A DNA stretch of 64,000 bases, from the NCBI GenBank assembly GCA_002914805.1, contig JXTB01000044.1, positions 734,567 to 798,566 of the forward strand. Direction: 5' to 3'. The notes beneath the pieces were generated by a model that worked only from the letters and a program-made list of their open reading frames with translations, made no database searches and was not told the origin of the DNA. The position numbers and the translations under genes are program-made. Positions 1 to 12,372 of the stretch are shown in pieces. How positions within the stretch are numbered: position 1 is the first letter of the stretch; each line of letters begins with the position of its first letter. This DNA is from Parasponia andersonii (lineage: Eukaryota > Streptophyta > Magnoliopsida > Rosales > Cannabaceae).

Positions 1-476
1 TCACCATCGCCGAAACTTGGGATCACGTTAAGGTATTTGCTTGAAGTCTATGGTACTGTATCATTTAAACTAATCTTCAATATGGGGAAAGAATTTTGGT
101 TTGTCGGTGTTGCGGGTTGCAGCTCCTCGGAATCGTTGGACTTAATAAAGACGTATTGCTCCAATTGCATATCGTTTACTGTTTCTTGGTCACATGTTCA
201 TGTATCTTGTAAGTTGTAATTAGCTCAATTATGGATTCCACTTAGAACGATTGCTATCCAAATTGTTTTCAGGAAGTTGGGTTGAGAGGGTTGACGAGCA
301 AGAGGCACATGAAGATAGTGTTGAGATGGATGAGGGAGAGGCAAAAGCTCAGACTAATATGCAACCACGTCGGACCTCACAAGCAGTTTCTTTATACAAC
401 TTGGTTCACGAAACCCAACAGCGGCATCAATCAGACTAAACCAATCAATGATCCTCCAAAACCCAAGTACCCATGA
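1..476 (+). CDS. 3' end of an unidentified gene (partial, last two exons)
   Basis: Two exons are visible: 1-32 (cut by the window edge) and 273-476, joined by an intron with GT at 33-34 and AG at 271-272. Read in the third frame (first full codon at 3), the exons join in phase to give 77 residues beginning TIAETWDHVK, with a basic stretch SKRHMKIVLRWMRERQKLR, then CNHVGPHKQFLYTTWFTKP and a proline-rich end, stopping at TGA 474-476. The basic, well-ordered sequence and exact intron phase argue for a real C-terminus. I do not recognise the family and give no function. The gene is convergent with the glycosyltransferase gene ending at 1115. Confidence 0.6.
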
Positions 477-1114
477 AATTTCTTAAGAAGCTTGTCCAGT
501 ATTTTTCAGACAATTAGGGCTCCTGTTATAACCATCAAATATTAGACTTGCTGGCTGTGTGATGTATTTTCCATGGCTCTTTGAGTTGTACTTGTCATTG
601 ATCAGTTGGCAACAAGTTCTAATAGACTTCTATAAAGATTGCTAAGAAATCAGATGTGCTTAGACATAGTTGCAAATTGCACCTATTTGTGACACAAGGC
701 GGAAGCAAAAAATATGGAGGGAAAAAATTATGCTTGCAATGCAGATTCAAAAATAAACAAGCCCATAAAGCATACATTCACAACAAAACCATATAAACTT
801 GTTCACACCATCATCACTATAAATGCTTTTTAATTCTAAATTTCGGAAGATCTACTCGAAAAGCAAATATAACGTCTAACTAGTCGACACTATGCAAAGA
901 AAAATTTGTGTAACTTCTAGTTGCATCAACTCTATCAACAGGCTACTATCTTTTTCTCTTTATATGTACAAGATGTACAGCCCTTTCAGAACAGATAAAG
1001 AGTAGCCAACTTGAAAGGACATCTGCCACCATAATGGAAAAATCTTGACTTTTCTGTCTAGTTAACATCCCAGATAAAACTTGGACCATTAACCACTTGA
1101 GTCTAGGAACCTGG
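477..1114. other. Convergent 3' flanks
   Basis: AT-rich sequence between two convergent genes. It probably holds the 3' untranslated regions of both. I see no coding exon or RNA gene. Confidence 0.4.
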
Positions 1115-3682
1115 TTAAGAGTCCGAGTGGCTCTTTGACCTATGCAAGACTTCCTTCAGAACCGTGGCGATTCTGTCTGCCATGTGGGGTTCTAAGAACC
1201 TCTCTTTGACCCTTTCATAGCCTCTCTTCCCCATCGTTAGCCTTCTCTCAACATGAGTGGCAAGCTTGACAATATTTTTTGCAAGAGGAGTAACTCCCTC
1301 TTTCCCAGCGGGATGCAAAAAACCCGTTGTTCCATTCACTACAATCTCTGTGGTGCCTCCTGCAGCAGTTCCCTGATGATTTTGTTTACGTACATATTTC
1401 AAAAAAGAAAAAGAGAAATGACATGGTGAACAAAATTAACAGATACTGCACACTAACATTATTAGTTTCAAAGATTACTAACAAAAGTTGTAAGTGGCAA
1501 TCCCATTACCAGTACAGGAAGCTGAAATGCCATCGCTTCAATAGTTATCCTACCAAAACATTCACCTCGTGCCTACAAGGAGTGGATATTAGAAAATGAA
1601 TAAGAGGAGAATATCGTAAGAATTAGAAAGTTGCCACAAGCACAGGCTAGTCTACCTGGGAATTCTGAACGAGAACATCAATTGCAGCTAAATAGGGGGC
1701 AACTGTCAGAGTTTTATTCACAAAATGAACACGATCTTGAATTTTCTTCTGTATTACATAGTTACGCAGTCCTGATTCAAACTTGGTCTGAGCACTCAAG
1801 TCACTTCCCACAATTACAGCGTGCATCGTTGGCAACTGCAGCTTTTTCTCTTGGATCAGTTGCAAGCTTTCATAGAAGGAACGCAGAAATAGATCCTGGC
1901 CTTTTCCGCGTGAAACACCTGTATTCACGAACTCTACCTTTAGTACTTAGAAGACACATAAACCCTAACCACAAAACTTCAAATTTCAAAGTTCCGTTTC
2001 TGAGTACCATCTCTGTTCAGTAGAAGGAGACCAACAGATTTTTCTATTGCTAATTACATTGATCAATGCCTCAAACATACCCAAAGGAACACAAAAATGA
2101 ATAAACGAAAAATAGAACTGAACATAGTGAAGCGTTACACCATATAACTTGAACTGTGAAGTAGACAAACCAACGACTAATCGGAACCAAAAATACCAAT
2201 CTAAAGCAACTTTAACTAGTGTCCTGATAGAAGAAGGTGTTATGGCAATGGAAACTAAATGATGTCAACAGTTTGGAATGCATACTGTTTATGATGGCAA
2301 AGACTATATCTTCACTTCGCATTCCAAGAGATTCCCGGACATGCTCACGCAAAACCCTTTTTGCCACACTATCTTCAGCAACATCCATTAGTTCCTTGCT
2401 GTTTCCAAGGTGAACAACATGGGTCTGAGGCATTTTGATCCTGCCAAAAGGGCCAAAAAAGTCGAATATTGCCTCGCATTTGATTTAAACGAAAAAAAAA
2501 AAGACTGAAATGAAGATAAGAAGGAATCTTTCTCCACTAAAAGGTAAGACGAGTCTGTAAATGCGGATATCTTTCACTTGAAGTTGTTGTATACATAGAC
2601 ATATTACATCAAGGTTTTAGATATCTACCCTGGAAGGACATTCTAAAAGACTGAAGATACATACATTTAAACAATCCCGTAATAAAGGAAGTTCACATCC
2701 AAATTATTTAATCCAAACCTCAAACGTTCTCGAGTCCTGTTCTCCCAATATTGTGCTGTTACATGTGAATCGATCATAGCACCAGCAACGAAAGGCAGGT
2801 GCTTGACGTAATCCAGTTTGAAGTAATGCCCTCGCATTTCATGGATCCACCATAAGACTTTCGGGACAACACGGGGAACGTGTTCCTTTAGAACTATATC
2901 TAGCCATTTCCCGGAAACGGCAGTGTTCAAAACAACCAAGTCAGCTTTGAGAGCTGTATCTACAGCTTCTTGACCCCTTGATGAAAACACCTATCATACG
3001 AAGACCATAATTAGAAACAGGGTAACATCTTTTTTTCAGTACCACAGATCTGCCACGGCATTGTAAATCCAGCCAAGGTCAAATTTTATGTCAAAATAAA
3101 AGGCAAATGTAGACTCAAAACCATGTTTGAAACCCAAAAATACACGTTTGAAATCACGAATTGGGCACAAGGAACCTGAAGAATTATCTAGTTTTGGTCA
3201 CCTGAACTCCTCTATTCAACATCTTATGCTCCAAACTGTATACAACTTCATCTGTATCGACTGTCTTTTGGATTGTAATCCAACAAACCTCAGCACCAAC
3301 ACTTCTTAATAGAAATGCAAGCTCCATTAACAACAACGGTCCTCCTGTTTTTTTTTTTTTTTAAAAATAATAATAATTTTTATATCAAAATTCATTATTA
3401 CTAAAAACCCATTTGCCGTAATGCAAAATGCCATTGAAAATTCAGATTACCAGAAAGAGAAAGCTCATGCGAGACCAACAGAACCAGCTTGGATTTCATG
3501 AACCGGAGCGGACTCGGACTAGCTCCGATCTTAGGCCTCTTGTCAACGACGTCGAGGTTCCGATCGCAGGTATCGAAGGCGGCTCTGATGAAGAAAGCGA
3601 TCAACGTGGAGACCGAAAGCATGACGAGGAAAGCCAGGAGCCACCGCTTCTGCGAGGCGACCCACCCAACCGAGTGCTTCGC
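1115..3682 (-). CDS. GT4-family glycosyltransferase, type II membrane protein (At1g75420/At1g19710-like), 7 exons
   Basis: Exons on the minus strand: 3682-3451, 3344-3202, 2990-2719, 2440-2286, 1918-1656, 1572-1510 and 1372-1115. All introns are GT-AG and the phases join to one 461-residue frame. Residues about 11-30 form a hydrophobic signal anchor after a short basic N-terminus, as in Golgi enzymes. The SHELSLSGGPLLLMELA nucleotide-sugar region spans the exon 1/2 junction. Exon 3 has VLWWIHEMRGHYF, exon 4 VVHLGNSKELM, and exon 5 the SRGKGQDLFLR segment that starts the second Rossmann domain. Exon 6 holds RGECFGRITIEAMAF, with the EX7E-type acidic pair of GT4 retaining enzymes, followed by GTAAGGT in exon 7. 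Length and order match the plant family, which has about 460 residues. Donor and acceptor sugars are unknown to me. I chose the start at 3682 because the protein begins MAKHSVGW there; an upstream in-frame ATG at 3715 is less likely. Confidence 0.93.
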
Positions 3683-4557
3683 CATCTCTTTCTCTGGATT
3701 CGAGTACAGGAACAAGGCTTTGTTATGGCGAATGTGAGCTTCGGCATTCTAGGGTTTGGATTTGGGACTCAGAATGGTGGGTTTTGCACATTTGGCTCAA
3801 TGGGGTTTGAGACACTTGTGCAAATACTTCTGGGGATGCCTTTTTTTTGCGGATTTAACTAGAGTTTCGGGGGTTCAAATGATTTTTATTTTTTTTTTTT
3901 TTTTGGAGGGAGGAAGGGCAGCTCTCTAAAATATTTTGGTAACGAAGTGAAAGTGTTGTATGAGTACCGATGTAGTTGATGGCATTAATACCAGATCATG
4001 CGCCAAAAGCTTCCTGATATTTAAAAGCAGACTCGGAACATTCCCCTTTGGTACAACTACAAAAGTTAGCAATTTGTGAATCATTCTACTCATTCTATTT
4101 TAACCTTTTCTTTTGTTTTCTTTTTCTTTTTCTTTTTCCGAATAATATAATATTTTTAGACAACACGATTCTCTTTTCCTTTTTTTTTTTGTTTTTTAAA
4201 AAAAAAAACTTACTTTTTTCTTCTTATTATAATGAGACTAATGTTTGAATTTGTAAAATGCACCCTGAAAAATAATCCAAATTCTGTTTAATTCTAAATT
4301 TTCATAGTAACTCATCTTTGGTTTCTAGAGGGTTACAAAAAATTTTCAAACGGCATAAACCGTTTATACTGCACCAATCTTGACCAAGACCAACCCACGC
4401 GCTTATAGTGTGTTTGCAAACAGTGACGAGTTGAAAAACTAACAAATTTAGTAATTTGGTTTAGTTTGCAATTTATCAAAAATCAGTCGGTTCTAAACTT
4501 AAACCAACTAACATTTAGTGGTCTTATAAAGAGTTCTTTTTAATATATATATATATA
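3683..4557. other. 5' flank of the GT4 gene
   Basis: Upstream region and 5' untranslated leader of the minus-strand glycosyltransferase, with long T-tracts near 3885-3904 and 4170-4209. I see no other gene. Confidence 0.4.
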
Positions 4558-4778
4558 GGGCACCAATCCAATAGATTTTTTTTTTTTTTACCTATGCATA
4601 TGTATCAATTTGGCCAATGAAGATTTAACATGCACATTTTTTTATTGTAAAAAGTAAGAGAGAAAAAGAGCATTAATGATGCACGTCTTTTCATGCACTT
4701 CATTATAGTCATTGAATCACTTAAAAAAAAATACCTACCTATAGGTAAAGAAAAAAAATACCTATTGGATTGGCAACC
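4558..4778 (+). mobile_element. TA-associated MITE, copy A
   Basis: Starts GGGCACCAATCCAATAG followed by a T-tract and ends AAATACCTATTGGATTGGCAACC; the two ends form an imperfect inverted repeat. TA dinucleotides flank both sides. Internal landmarks shared with the other copies are CCTATGCATATGTATCAATT, AACATGCACATTTTTTTATTG and GATGCACGTCTTTTCATGCA. About 221 bp. The central hairpin seen in copies C and D is largely deleted here. Confidence 0.8.
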
Positions 4779-4783
4779 ATATA

Positions 4784-4829
<46 letters not shown>
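4779..4829. repeat. (TA)n microsatellite
   Basis: About 50 bp of near-pure TA between MITE copy A and the LTR-like sequence. Confidence 0.9.
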
Positions 4830-4832
<3 letters not shown>

Positions 4833-5735
4833 GGGGCTCATTTCTAGATTATGTACCACGTAGACGATTAAGTGGCAGAACAAGTCATAGGGGGCATACC
4901 GTTTGACACGTATCTAGAGTAACAGATTAAAAGCCACGCGAGTCGCACGTGATATTCTAGATTATGTACCACGTAGACGATTAAGTGGCAGAACAAGTCA
5001 TAGGGGGCATACCGTTTGACACGTATCTAGAGTAACAGATTAAAAGCCACGCGAGTCGCACGTGATACAGCATAGGCTCATGGGCTGTCCGAGGCCAGGG
5101 CTGAATCCATTTGAGAACCTGGACAGATTCGGCCCAAGCCAATTCTTACTTCGACAGCTAGGGGTCAGGAGCCTCGAGAGTTTTCCGCCAGAAGATCATG
5201 GAAAGTAGCTCACTGCTCCAGACCCAGACAGAGAATTTAATGCGATCCTGGGTAGGTGAGCGCATTGGGCGAATCGTCCTGACAAAACGATGGTCTGTCA
5301 AAGTCTCACCCCCGATAGGCTGGAGTCGTAGGGAACGGCGGAAAGCAGGCCACGACGATGCAAGAGAAGTCACGGTAATCACGGCCCGTGATTTCTGGAG
5401 TAAGTCATGATGGAAAAAAGGTACTCGATACTGGGATTGAGAGCCAGAAAGCTCCAAATTCCAGGATTATATATATAAGCCTTGTTTCTTCCCTAAAAAA
5501 GAAGAGAGATATACAGAAAAATACATACATAAAAAAACTTAGTCTTTGCTATTCGGCCTCAGGAATAAACTACTAACTTAAACATCGGAGAGTCTATGCA
5601 GGTAGGTAGCCACCCCCGCCTCTCCGACTCGACCTGAAGCTAAAAGCACTCTGAGATAACAAAGATACGTGGACAATTATTAAATATAATGTCAGCAGTT
5701 CAGAGACACGTGGATAATTGATAAAAACAGTACCA

Positions 5736-5745
<10 letters not shown>
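4830..5745 (+). mobile_element. Probable gypsy-type solo LTR
   Basis: Begins TGTGGGGCTC after the TA tract and contains a GC-richer block unlike its surroundings. A TATATATAAG box at 5469-5478 is followed by a probable transcript start, then AACATCGGAGAGTC and GCAGGTAGG with a C-rich run, a motif order familiar from the R/U5 part of plant gypsy LTRs of the Tat type. No gag or pol lies on either side. The right border is uncertain (5730-5750) and no target-site duplication can be read because the flanks are TA repeats. The open frames inside it (5158-5457 and 5198-5410) are not genes. Confidence 0.55.
4842..5067. repeat. Exact 113-bp tandem duplication
   Basis: 4842-4954 and 4955-5067 are identical by eye, each starting TTCTAGATTATGTACCACG and ending CACGTGATA. 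They lie in the 5' (U3-like) part of the LTR, upstream of its TATA box. Each unit holds an ACGTG core and a CACGTG E-box/G-box. Confidence 0.92.
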
Positions 5746-5767
<22 letters not shown>

Positions 5768-7219
5768 TTCCCAATCCAATTTTTTTTACATATTACTAAG
5801 TCCAATCCAAAACTCTCTCGCTCCCTTTACAAGCCTAATAGTCTTATAGTTGTAACTTAATAAAGGATGAGCATCGATCGGTTTCGGACGATTTTCTAGC
5901 ATCGCTCAAATCAATCCGATTGATTTTTGGTTTATTAAACCGATAATAATGAGTGCAAACTGATCAAATATGTAGTCGGCTTTAACCGACAAAAAACCAA
6001 ACAAATGAGTGCTAGAATTTTTGAAGAAGATGGCAAGAAAGGCAGATCAACTGAGACTTGGACTTGGACCGATAAAATTCGAAAAAGAATATGAAAAGAA
6101 AAAAAAAAAAAAAACAAAAGTAGAAGAATAATAAAGGTGGAATGAGCTAAGACTAGGAGATAGTGAGAGTGAGAGAAATCAATCAACACAACAAATATAA
6201 TGAAATTGACTGATCATGAACTAAGAGACAAAGGCATTAGATTGAAGAGAAGAGAAGAGAGTGCGAGGACGTGAGGTTGTAGAGATGAGAGTGATGGCTT
6301 CAGGTAGCTTGTGTGCAGTGCTAATATGTAAAAAGCTTTAAGTGAGATTGATAAGAGGGAAAAGGGATGAAGTTACGTGGGCTCAAGCGTGATGTATTAA
6401 ACAATGGGTCCAGACTTGGGCCTGTACCGTTGGGTTGAAATGCGAGGTTATTCTCTAGGTTGGGCTCAGGAGAAGACGTGGTGGGCTTAAAAGCAATTGT
6501 ATTCGGGAAATTCACATAAATAGTAGTAATTTTAATTGAAATGACTTCTTTAGAAGTGTTTTTGAAAAATAACTTTTCTAGTAGTGTTTTAGTGTTTTGT
6601 AACTCTGTTTGATAGAAGGTCACATAATTTGTGATTATTAATTAGTCCTAGAAAATCATAATTTTATAGTCATAAGTTGCGTTATCTATTGTCATGTCAC
6701 ACAATTTGTGACACTATTAAAAATGTCAATTTCAAAAAGAATACTAAAAGTCATTTTGTACCAAATCAGTACTATCTAGGTTAATTTTTATTGTATCAAG
6801 AGGAAATTTGATTTTTTATAGTAATTTTTCAAAAAATTGAAAAACCCCAAAATTTTAAAATTGATAAAAAATTTTGAATTTGAATTAGAAAAATACAACT
6901 TTTAAAAGTATTTAGAAAAAATATTATTTTTTATTAATTGATAAGATACTTGAAGTAACCAATATTGAAGAAATAGTTGTATTTTTTAAATATTTATTAA
7001 AAGTGTTATTTTTCTAAAAAAAACTTTTTAAAAAGTGATATTTTTCTAAATAAATCTGGAATTTTTCTAAAAATTTGGCTCATATGAGATTAGTACTTTG
7101 AGTATAGAATTTTGAAAGAAGCCCTTGTATTTAAGCTTTAAATGATTCTTTGTTTTTTTTTTAAATAATCTATATAAACATTATATAAATAAGTTATATA
7201 TATATTAAATATAATATAT
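5746..7219. other. Gene-free AT-rich stretch
   Basis: Contains a (TA)n tract near 5740-5767, a purine-rich patch around 6240-6270 and long A/T-rich sequence. Open frames are short and unlike any family. I see no gene. Confidence 0.4.
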
Positions 7220-7448
7220 GGCACTAATCCAGTAGTTTTTTTTTTTTTAACCTATGTATGGGCATTGTTTTGCCCAATTAAAAATTATGCATATCTTTTC
7301 GTGCTAAAAAATAGAGAGAAAAAAGCACTAATTAATGATTACTTTTTTTTCAACTACTCAAATTATGGTAACCGTTATATAATAATCCAATAACTAAAAA
7401 TAAAAATATGTATAAATAAGTAAAAAAAAATACCGACCGAATTGGGAA

Positions 7449-7450
<2 letters not shown>
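7220..7450 (+). mobile_element. TA-associated MITE, copy B (diverged)
   Basis: Left end GGCACTAATCCAGTAG plus a T-tract; right end ATACCGACCGAATTGGGAACC followed by (TA)n at 7451-7491. It shares the CCTATGTATG and GAGAGAAAAAAGCACTAAT landmarks with copies A, C and D but is the most diverged complete copy. Confidence 0.65.

Positions 7451-7491
<41 letters not shown>
7451..7491. repeat. (TA)n microsatellite
   Basis: About 40 bp of pure TA directly after MITE copy B. Confidence 0.9.
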
Positions 7492-7493
<2 letters not shown>

Positions 7494-8276
7494 CCTCATT
7501 TTGGTGGTTCAATTTATATCAGTTGATATATGGAGTTAGACTATAACTATCCAAACTTTTGTCAGCTTTTTATATTTGACTTTTTCAATTTTTAGTTTTT
7601 TTGGTTTTGGTTTTTTCAAATTTAGTTTGGATAGTTTAATCAGTTTAGTCAATTTTCTGATTTGTTTGTGTTGTCCTAAACTTTAGTATGAAATTATTAG
7701 GACTTTTGAGTTGGTTTTAACTTTTAATTATGTTATATTTTCTTTTATAGTTAGACTTTAGATGGTTTATCTAATTACCATATGAATGCTTAATTGATGT
7801 CATGTTTAATTTAGATCTTTATATTTATGATTATATTTTATAAATAATGTATTATATATCATGTTTTAGTTTTTTTAAAAAATAATTTTTAACTAAGAAA
7901 AGAAGCTCAAATTGTGACATCAACTAAATTTTCAAACTGTGAAAACCACCCAAACTGCATCGCAAAACATAAGTGCAGTTAGTCTGCTTTAATTAGCTAA
8001 TATAAATTGTGAGATTTGGAGAATTGACCAGACTGCGTTTACATTTTTATGATTTGGTTTATATTTTGGGCTTTTAGACTAGTCATAAATACCCGAGTTC
8101 TGACTCTTTAAACAATGTTTTTGACATAATTTGGAACTTAAATTTTCAAAAGGGACATTATAGTTTTTTTCCCCCTTTAATGATCTCAACTTTAGTTTAT
8201 AGTCTTAGTTTGAACAATTTTCTTCAAAACAAAACAAATTAAGACACAGAAAAATAATAGTAGGAGTAATCCAAGG

Positions 8277-8311
<35 letters not shown>

Positions 8312-8423
8312 TAATGTGGTATATAATTGTTTGACAAAAACATAGCACGTACGCCACAATTTGAGACATTCAGAATGATGTTGATTAAAGGGGTAGGAGG
8401 AAATTTTGATTGAAAACTTGGCA

Positions 8424-8590
8424 TTTAGTTTTACCTACAGCAACATCGTAATTTAAAAACAAACAATACAATATTTAACCTACAGTAACATGTCGTTTAA
8501 ATATGAACACACCAAATAATGATACAAGATATTTAACCTAAAGTAATATGTCGTTTAATTACACAAACGTACCAAATAACGACACAACAA
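8424..8590. repeat. Imperfect ~59-bp tandem repeat, about 3 units
   Basis: Units are anchored on TTTACCTACAGCAACAT (8429), TTTAACCTACAGTAACATG (8473) and TTTAACCTAAAGTAATATG (8532). The last two are each followed by TCGTTTAA and ACCAAATAA. Confidence 0.7.
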
Positions 8591-9817
8591 AGGAGATCTC
8601 ATTGTTTATTATGAATGACAATTAAATTTGAAAATGAAAGATCCGTTGTTTCAAGATCCAAGCGACGTACTTTTCCATGACAATGAACGACATAATCTTA
8701 ATGAGAAATTTACGTATAGTATCTATTTTTAAAACTTATTTTTATAAATATTCATTTCTAAATTTTATTTCAAAAATACTTGTTTTATGTTTCATATTTC
8801 ATTTTCAAAATATGAATAATTCACATTTATAATGTAAATTTTATCCATGAAATATACATTTTATGTATAAAATATGAACGATATACATTTACAATATAAA
8901 TGTTTATCACGATTTATATTCTTCATTATAAATTTGACTTATGGTAGACATTTTAAAATATATGTCAATTTTTAATATAATTTTTATTCATGAAATTTAT
9001 ACTACAGTATATATTTCATGCATTAAATGTATACTGTAGTTTATATTTTATGTATAAAACAATGTGGTCTACATTTATCAGAAAACAGTATAAAAACAGG
9101 TATTTATGTAATAAATATAAAAGAAGGTATTTATGAAAATATGATTTTGAAAACAGGTATTTAAGAACTTTTCCCTATCTTAATTAATTTGAGTCCGTGA
9201 CAAATACTATAAAACATTGTTTTGGTCTCATGATTTTCAAAAATGACCTAGATTTTTCTCATGACGTATAATTTTGTCATAATTTGGTCAATAAGTTTCA
9301 AATGTTACATTTTGCTCCGTTGTAATATATTTTTATTGTACAATTATTTAAAGTGAGACCAAACATAAAAGTTGGAATTTGAAAGTTTAAGTACCAAACT
9401 AAAATGAAAACATAGTTTAAGCACTAAATTTGCGATATTTTGTAAATCAATTTATTTTTCGAGAACTAAAATAACATTAACCCGAGTAATAAAGTAACAA
9501 ACAATTGTTCGTTTAACGAACTCCAGAACATCGACTTAAAAGTCTTAAACAATGGCGTATCATAACATAAGCATATACCTGAATACGAGTTTTTATTCAC
9601 AAATTACACCAAAAACTTGGATGAAAAGCACACGAAGTGATCTTGGAACTTAGGACGACATCTCATTTCACCTGGACACAAAAGGATACCGCACTGTTCT
9701 GTTTCTCATGAACAATACCAAACAGTCGTATGGGACAAAAACGACAAAAATGACTACAATTGAAAAGACATGTCGTTTTGATAATCCACATTAAACATGA
9801 AATGAAAAGAAGACCAA

Positions 9818-9947
9818 AATTTTGTAACAACAATTTCAGGTTAACTATAACCATAATAACGATGTCATTGAATAACATAACACAATTTTATAACAACAAT
9901 TTAAGGTGCACTATAACCATAATAACGACTTCATTTGAATAACATCA
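9818..9947. repeat. 67-bp direct repeat, 2 units
   Basis: Both units read TAACAACAATTT, AGGT, ACTATAACCATAATAACGA, then a TCATT...GAATAACAT end. Differences are a few substitutions and one indel. Confidence 0.8.
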
Positions 9948-10114
9948 AGCTTTTAGAATGACAAATCCAATATAAATCTCTTTGTTTAGCATATCAGATA
10001 ACAAACTTTGAAATACAAATCTAATGTTTTTTGATTAATTAAACGACGCAAACCATGTCATATGAACGTGAATTTTGATATTTGTTTTGCTTCTAGTTGG
10101 GCTAATCTTCATTT

Positions 10115-11276
10115 TAGGCTATGTTTAGTAGGAAGGAAAAGTGAGAGGAAAGAAACAGTTTAAAAGAAAAATGGAGAGAAACTAAAAGATTGGATTGTTT
10201 GGTATGAGTAAAAAAAGAAAGAAAGGAAAAAAGGGAGAGAAAATGAGAGGCAAAAAAATGGTAGATCCTATACAAATATTTTTCTTCTAAAAATAGAGAA
10301 AAGAATGGAAGACAAGGTTTTTTTTTTTTAAAATCAAATGTGAAAGTAAATTTATTAAAATAACTTTATACATCAATTTTAAAATTTTAATAAAAATATA
10401 AAGTAATCATTTCAAAATATACTAGTTTTATTTCTTTCATTTGTATCAAATAATAATAAAAAAAAAGACACTTTCTTTTTTATCATATGTAGTGGCAAAT
10501 CTACACTTAAGCAAGCGGGTGCTCTCCTGGATTTTTGAAATTATATATATATATATATGTATATATAAATACTACATATATTTATTTAAGGGCATACATT
10601 TTATAGGAAAGACTTTTTTTCTATAAATTTTTTTATTTACATATTTTACTTCATTCAAAAAATTAATTTTAGTTATTTATGTCTTTAGTAAGTAATGTAC
10701 ACATAAATTTGGGAATAAAAATTTCATTTAAATAATATATAAATTATTTTATGATACTTTTTGTAAATTATTTTATTTGTATATTTCAATCAAAATAAAA
10801 TTATTGTTATTTTTCTAATCTTTAATAAATACAATATATCTATTTTTATATATTTTTCCTTTTATTCTATTTATCTTTTTTACTTTTCTAAATTTTTGAC
10901 CTTTTCCATGATTTCTATCAAAACTTGTTTGTTTCTAAAAATTTATTATCAACGATTAGCAATCTTATTACATGGTATTATATTACATTACGTTTAAAAT
11001 TGAAAAAAAAAAAGAAGAAAATGTTTGAGTAATTGGCAGCAAAAATCCCCAAATTTTAGTGTTTTTGGTATTTAGGTCCTAAATCTTTATTTTTTGACAT
11101 TTAAATCATCAATTTCCCATTTAACTTGTAGTTTTTGTGTTTTAATTTTGTACAAAATTTTTATGTTATGCTCTTTTGAGAAACAATCCTACGTCTGCCA
11201 CTGATTGTACACATTTTATTCTGTTATAATTTTTCTTTCCCTCGTACTTTCTTTCTTTTCTACCAAACATAGCCTA
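10115..11276. mobile_element. Non-autonomous terminal-inverted-repeat element
   Basis: Left end TAGGCTATGTTTAGTAGGA and right end, read on the other strand, TAGGCTATGTTTGGTAGAA continuing with AAGAAAG-type purines. The inverted repeat is about 25 bp with few mismatches. About 1.16 kb, no coding capacity. The TA at each tip may be the target duplication or part of the repeat. Superfamily uncertain. Confidence 0.65.
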
Positions 11277-12372
11277 GTCTTCAAAACTCATTTTGGTATT
11301 TGAATTTTGAAATTTCTCATATTTGCTTTCTAATTCTAAACTATTATTTTGTCTCAATTTAAATTTTAAACAAAAGTAAAAATTAGGATACTAAAATTCT
11401 GCATAAAAAACTTACGTACCATATTATTTTCAGCCATATAATTTTAAATATGTGGTCCCGTATAGAAAAAAAGAAGTAGTTGAAATGAATACTATTTCAT
11501 TTAGAGTAATTTTTCAGGGTAAGATGTTGATCTACCTAAGATTACTCAATAACAATTTGTTTTAAATTGAAGATTAGAACTAAGCTGTAAATTTTGATTG
11601 AAATTGGAAAGGACCCTAAATACTGCGGCCAAAAACCTACACTGATTTACATGTCAACACATGTCCATTTTAAGCAAAAAAATGAGTATAACATGCATTT
11701 ATTTATTTATTATAATATAATTTTTTTTTCGAAGAATACACGTGTGTTTTAAATGTCAAGAAATTAATGACAAGTTGTCTGAATAACATAGCAACAGATT
11801 CAAGGTGGGTAGGTAATTTTCTACACAATATAGTAAAAAAATTCAAAAATGATACAAAATAAATGAGTTTTGATGACTCATTTAATTTTTGTGTCAATTT
11901 CAAGTTGACACGTGTAATACGAATAATAAACGGCTAAATTCGATTCGGGTTAATTCGCTTAATCCAAAAATAGCCAATGTAATATGTTTAATTAACGAAT
12001 CATTTTTATATCATGTCAATATGATATAAATATGTTACATTTATTAATATTTTAAATGTGATTTTGATTGATTCTAAATATAATTATATGTGTTTAATTG
12101 AATTTTTTAATACATAATCGTATTAAAATTTAGTAATTGTATTAATTTTAGATAATCGTATCAAATAGATTATAATAGAATACATAACACATTTATTAAA
12201 CATGTCACATTTGTTGTATTGTATTACACATATATTAATTATATTCTGTTCGAATTTATGTTTTAAACATATTTATTAATCATATTGTAATTGAATTTAA
12301 GTTTTTACTATATTGTATTATAAATGATAAGATAATATGAATTGCCCGCATGCAACTATCCAGTCTTTTTAG
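11277..12372. other. Gene-free AT-rich stretch
   Basis: Very AT-rich. A patch near 11930-12300 uses simple ATTAAT/AATTAAT words. I see no gene, RNA gene or transposon end. Confidence 0.4.

Larger units (their letters stand above)
7492..10114. other. Gene-free AT-rich stretch with local repeats
   Basis: No coding exon seen. It holds TA tracts (8279-8306), an imperfect 59-bp repeat (8424-8590), a palindrome-rich patch built on ATACATTTTATGTATAAAAT-like words (about 8720-9170) and a 67-bp direct repeat (9818-9947). Confidence 0.45.

Noticed and set aside
1631-2023. 130-codon plus-strand frame
   Set aside because: Antisense shadow of GT4 exon 5, whose minus-strand reading matches the family.
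3428-3862. Plus-strand frames over 3428-3862
   Set aside because: Shadows of exon 1 of the minus-strand GT4 gene and its leader.
4605-4883. Open frame with a (YI)n stretch, minus strand
   Set aside because: Produced by a TA microsatellite read through a MITE. The same applies to frames at 8239-8424, 24562-24786, 31211-31531 and 36719-36946.
5158-5457. 99-codon minus-strand frame in GC-richer DNA
   Set aside because: Lies inside the LTR-like sequence with a TATA box and R/U5-like motifs; no protein family character.
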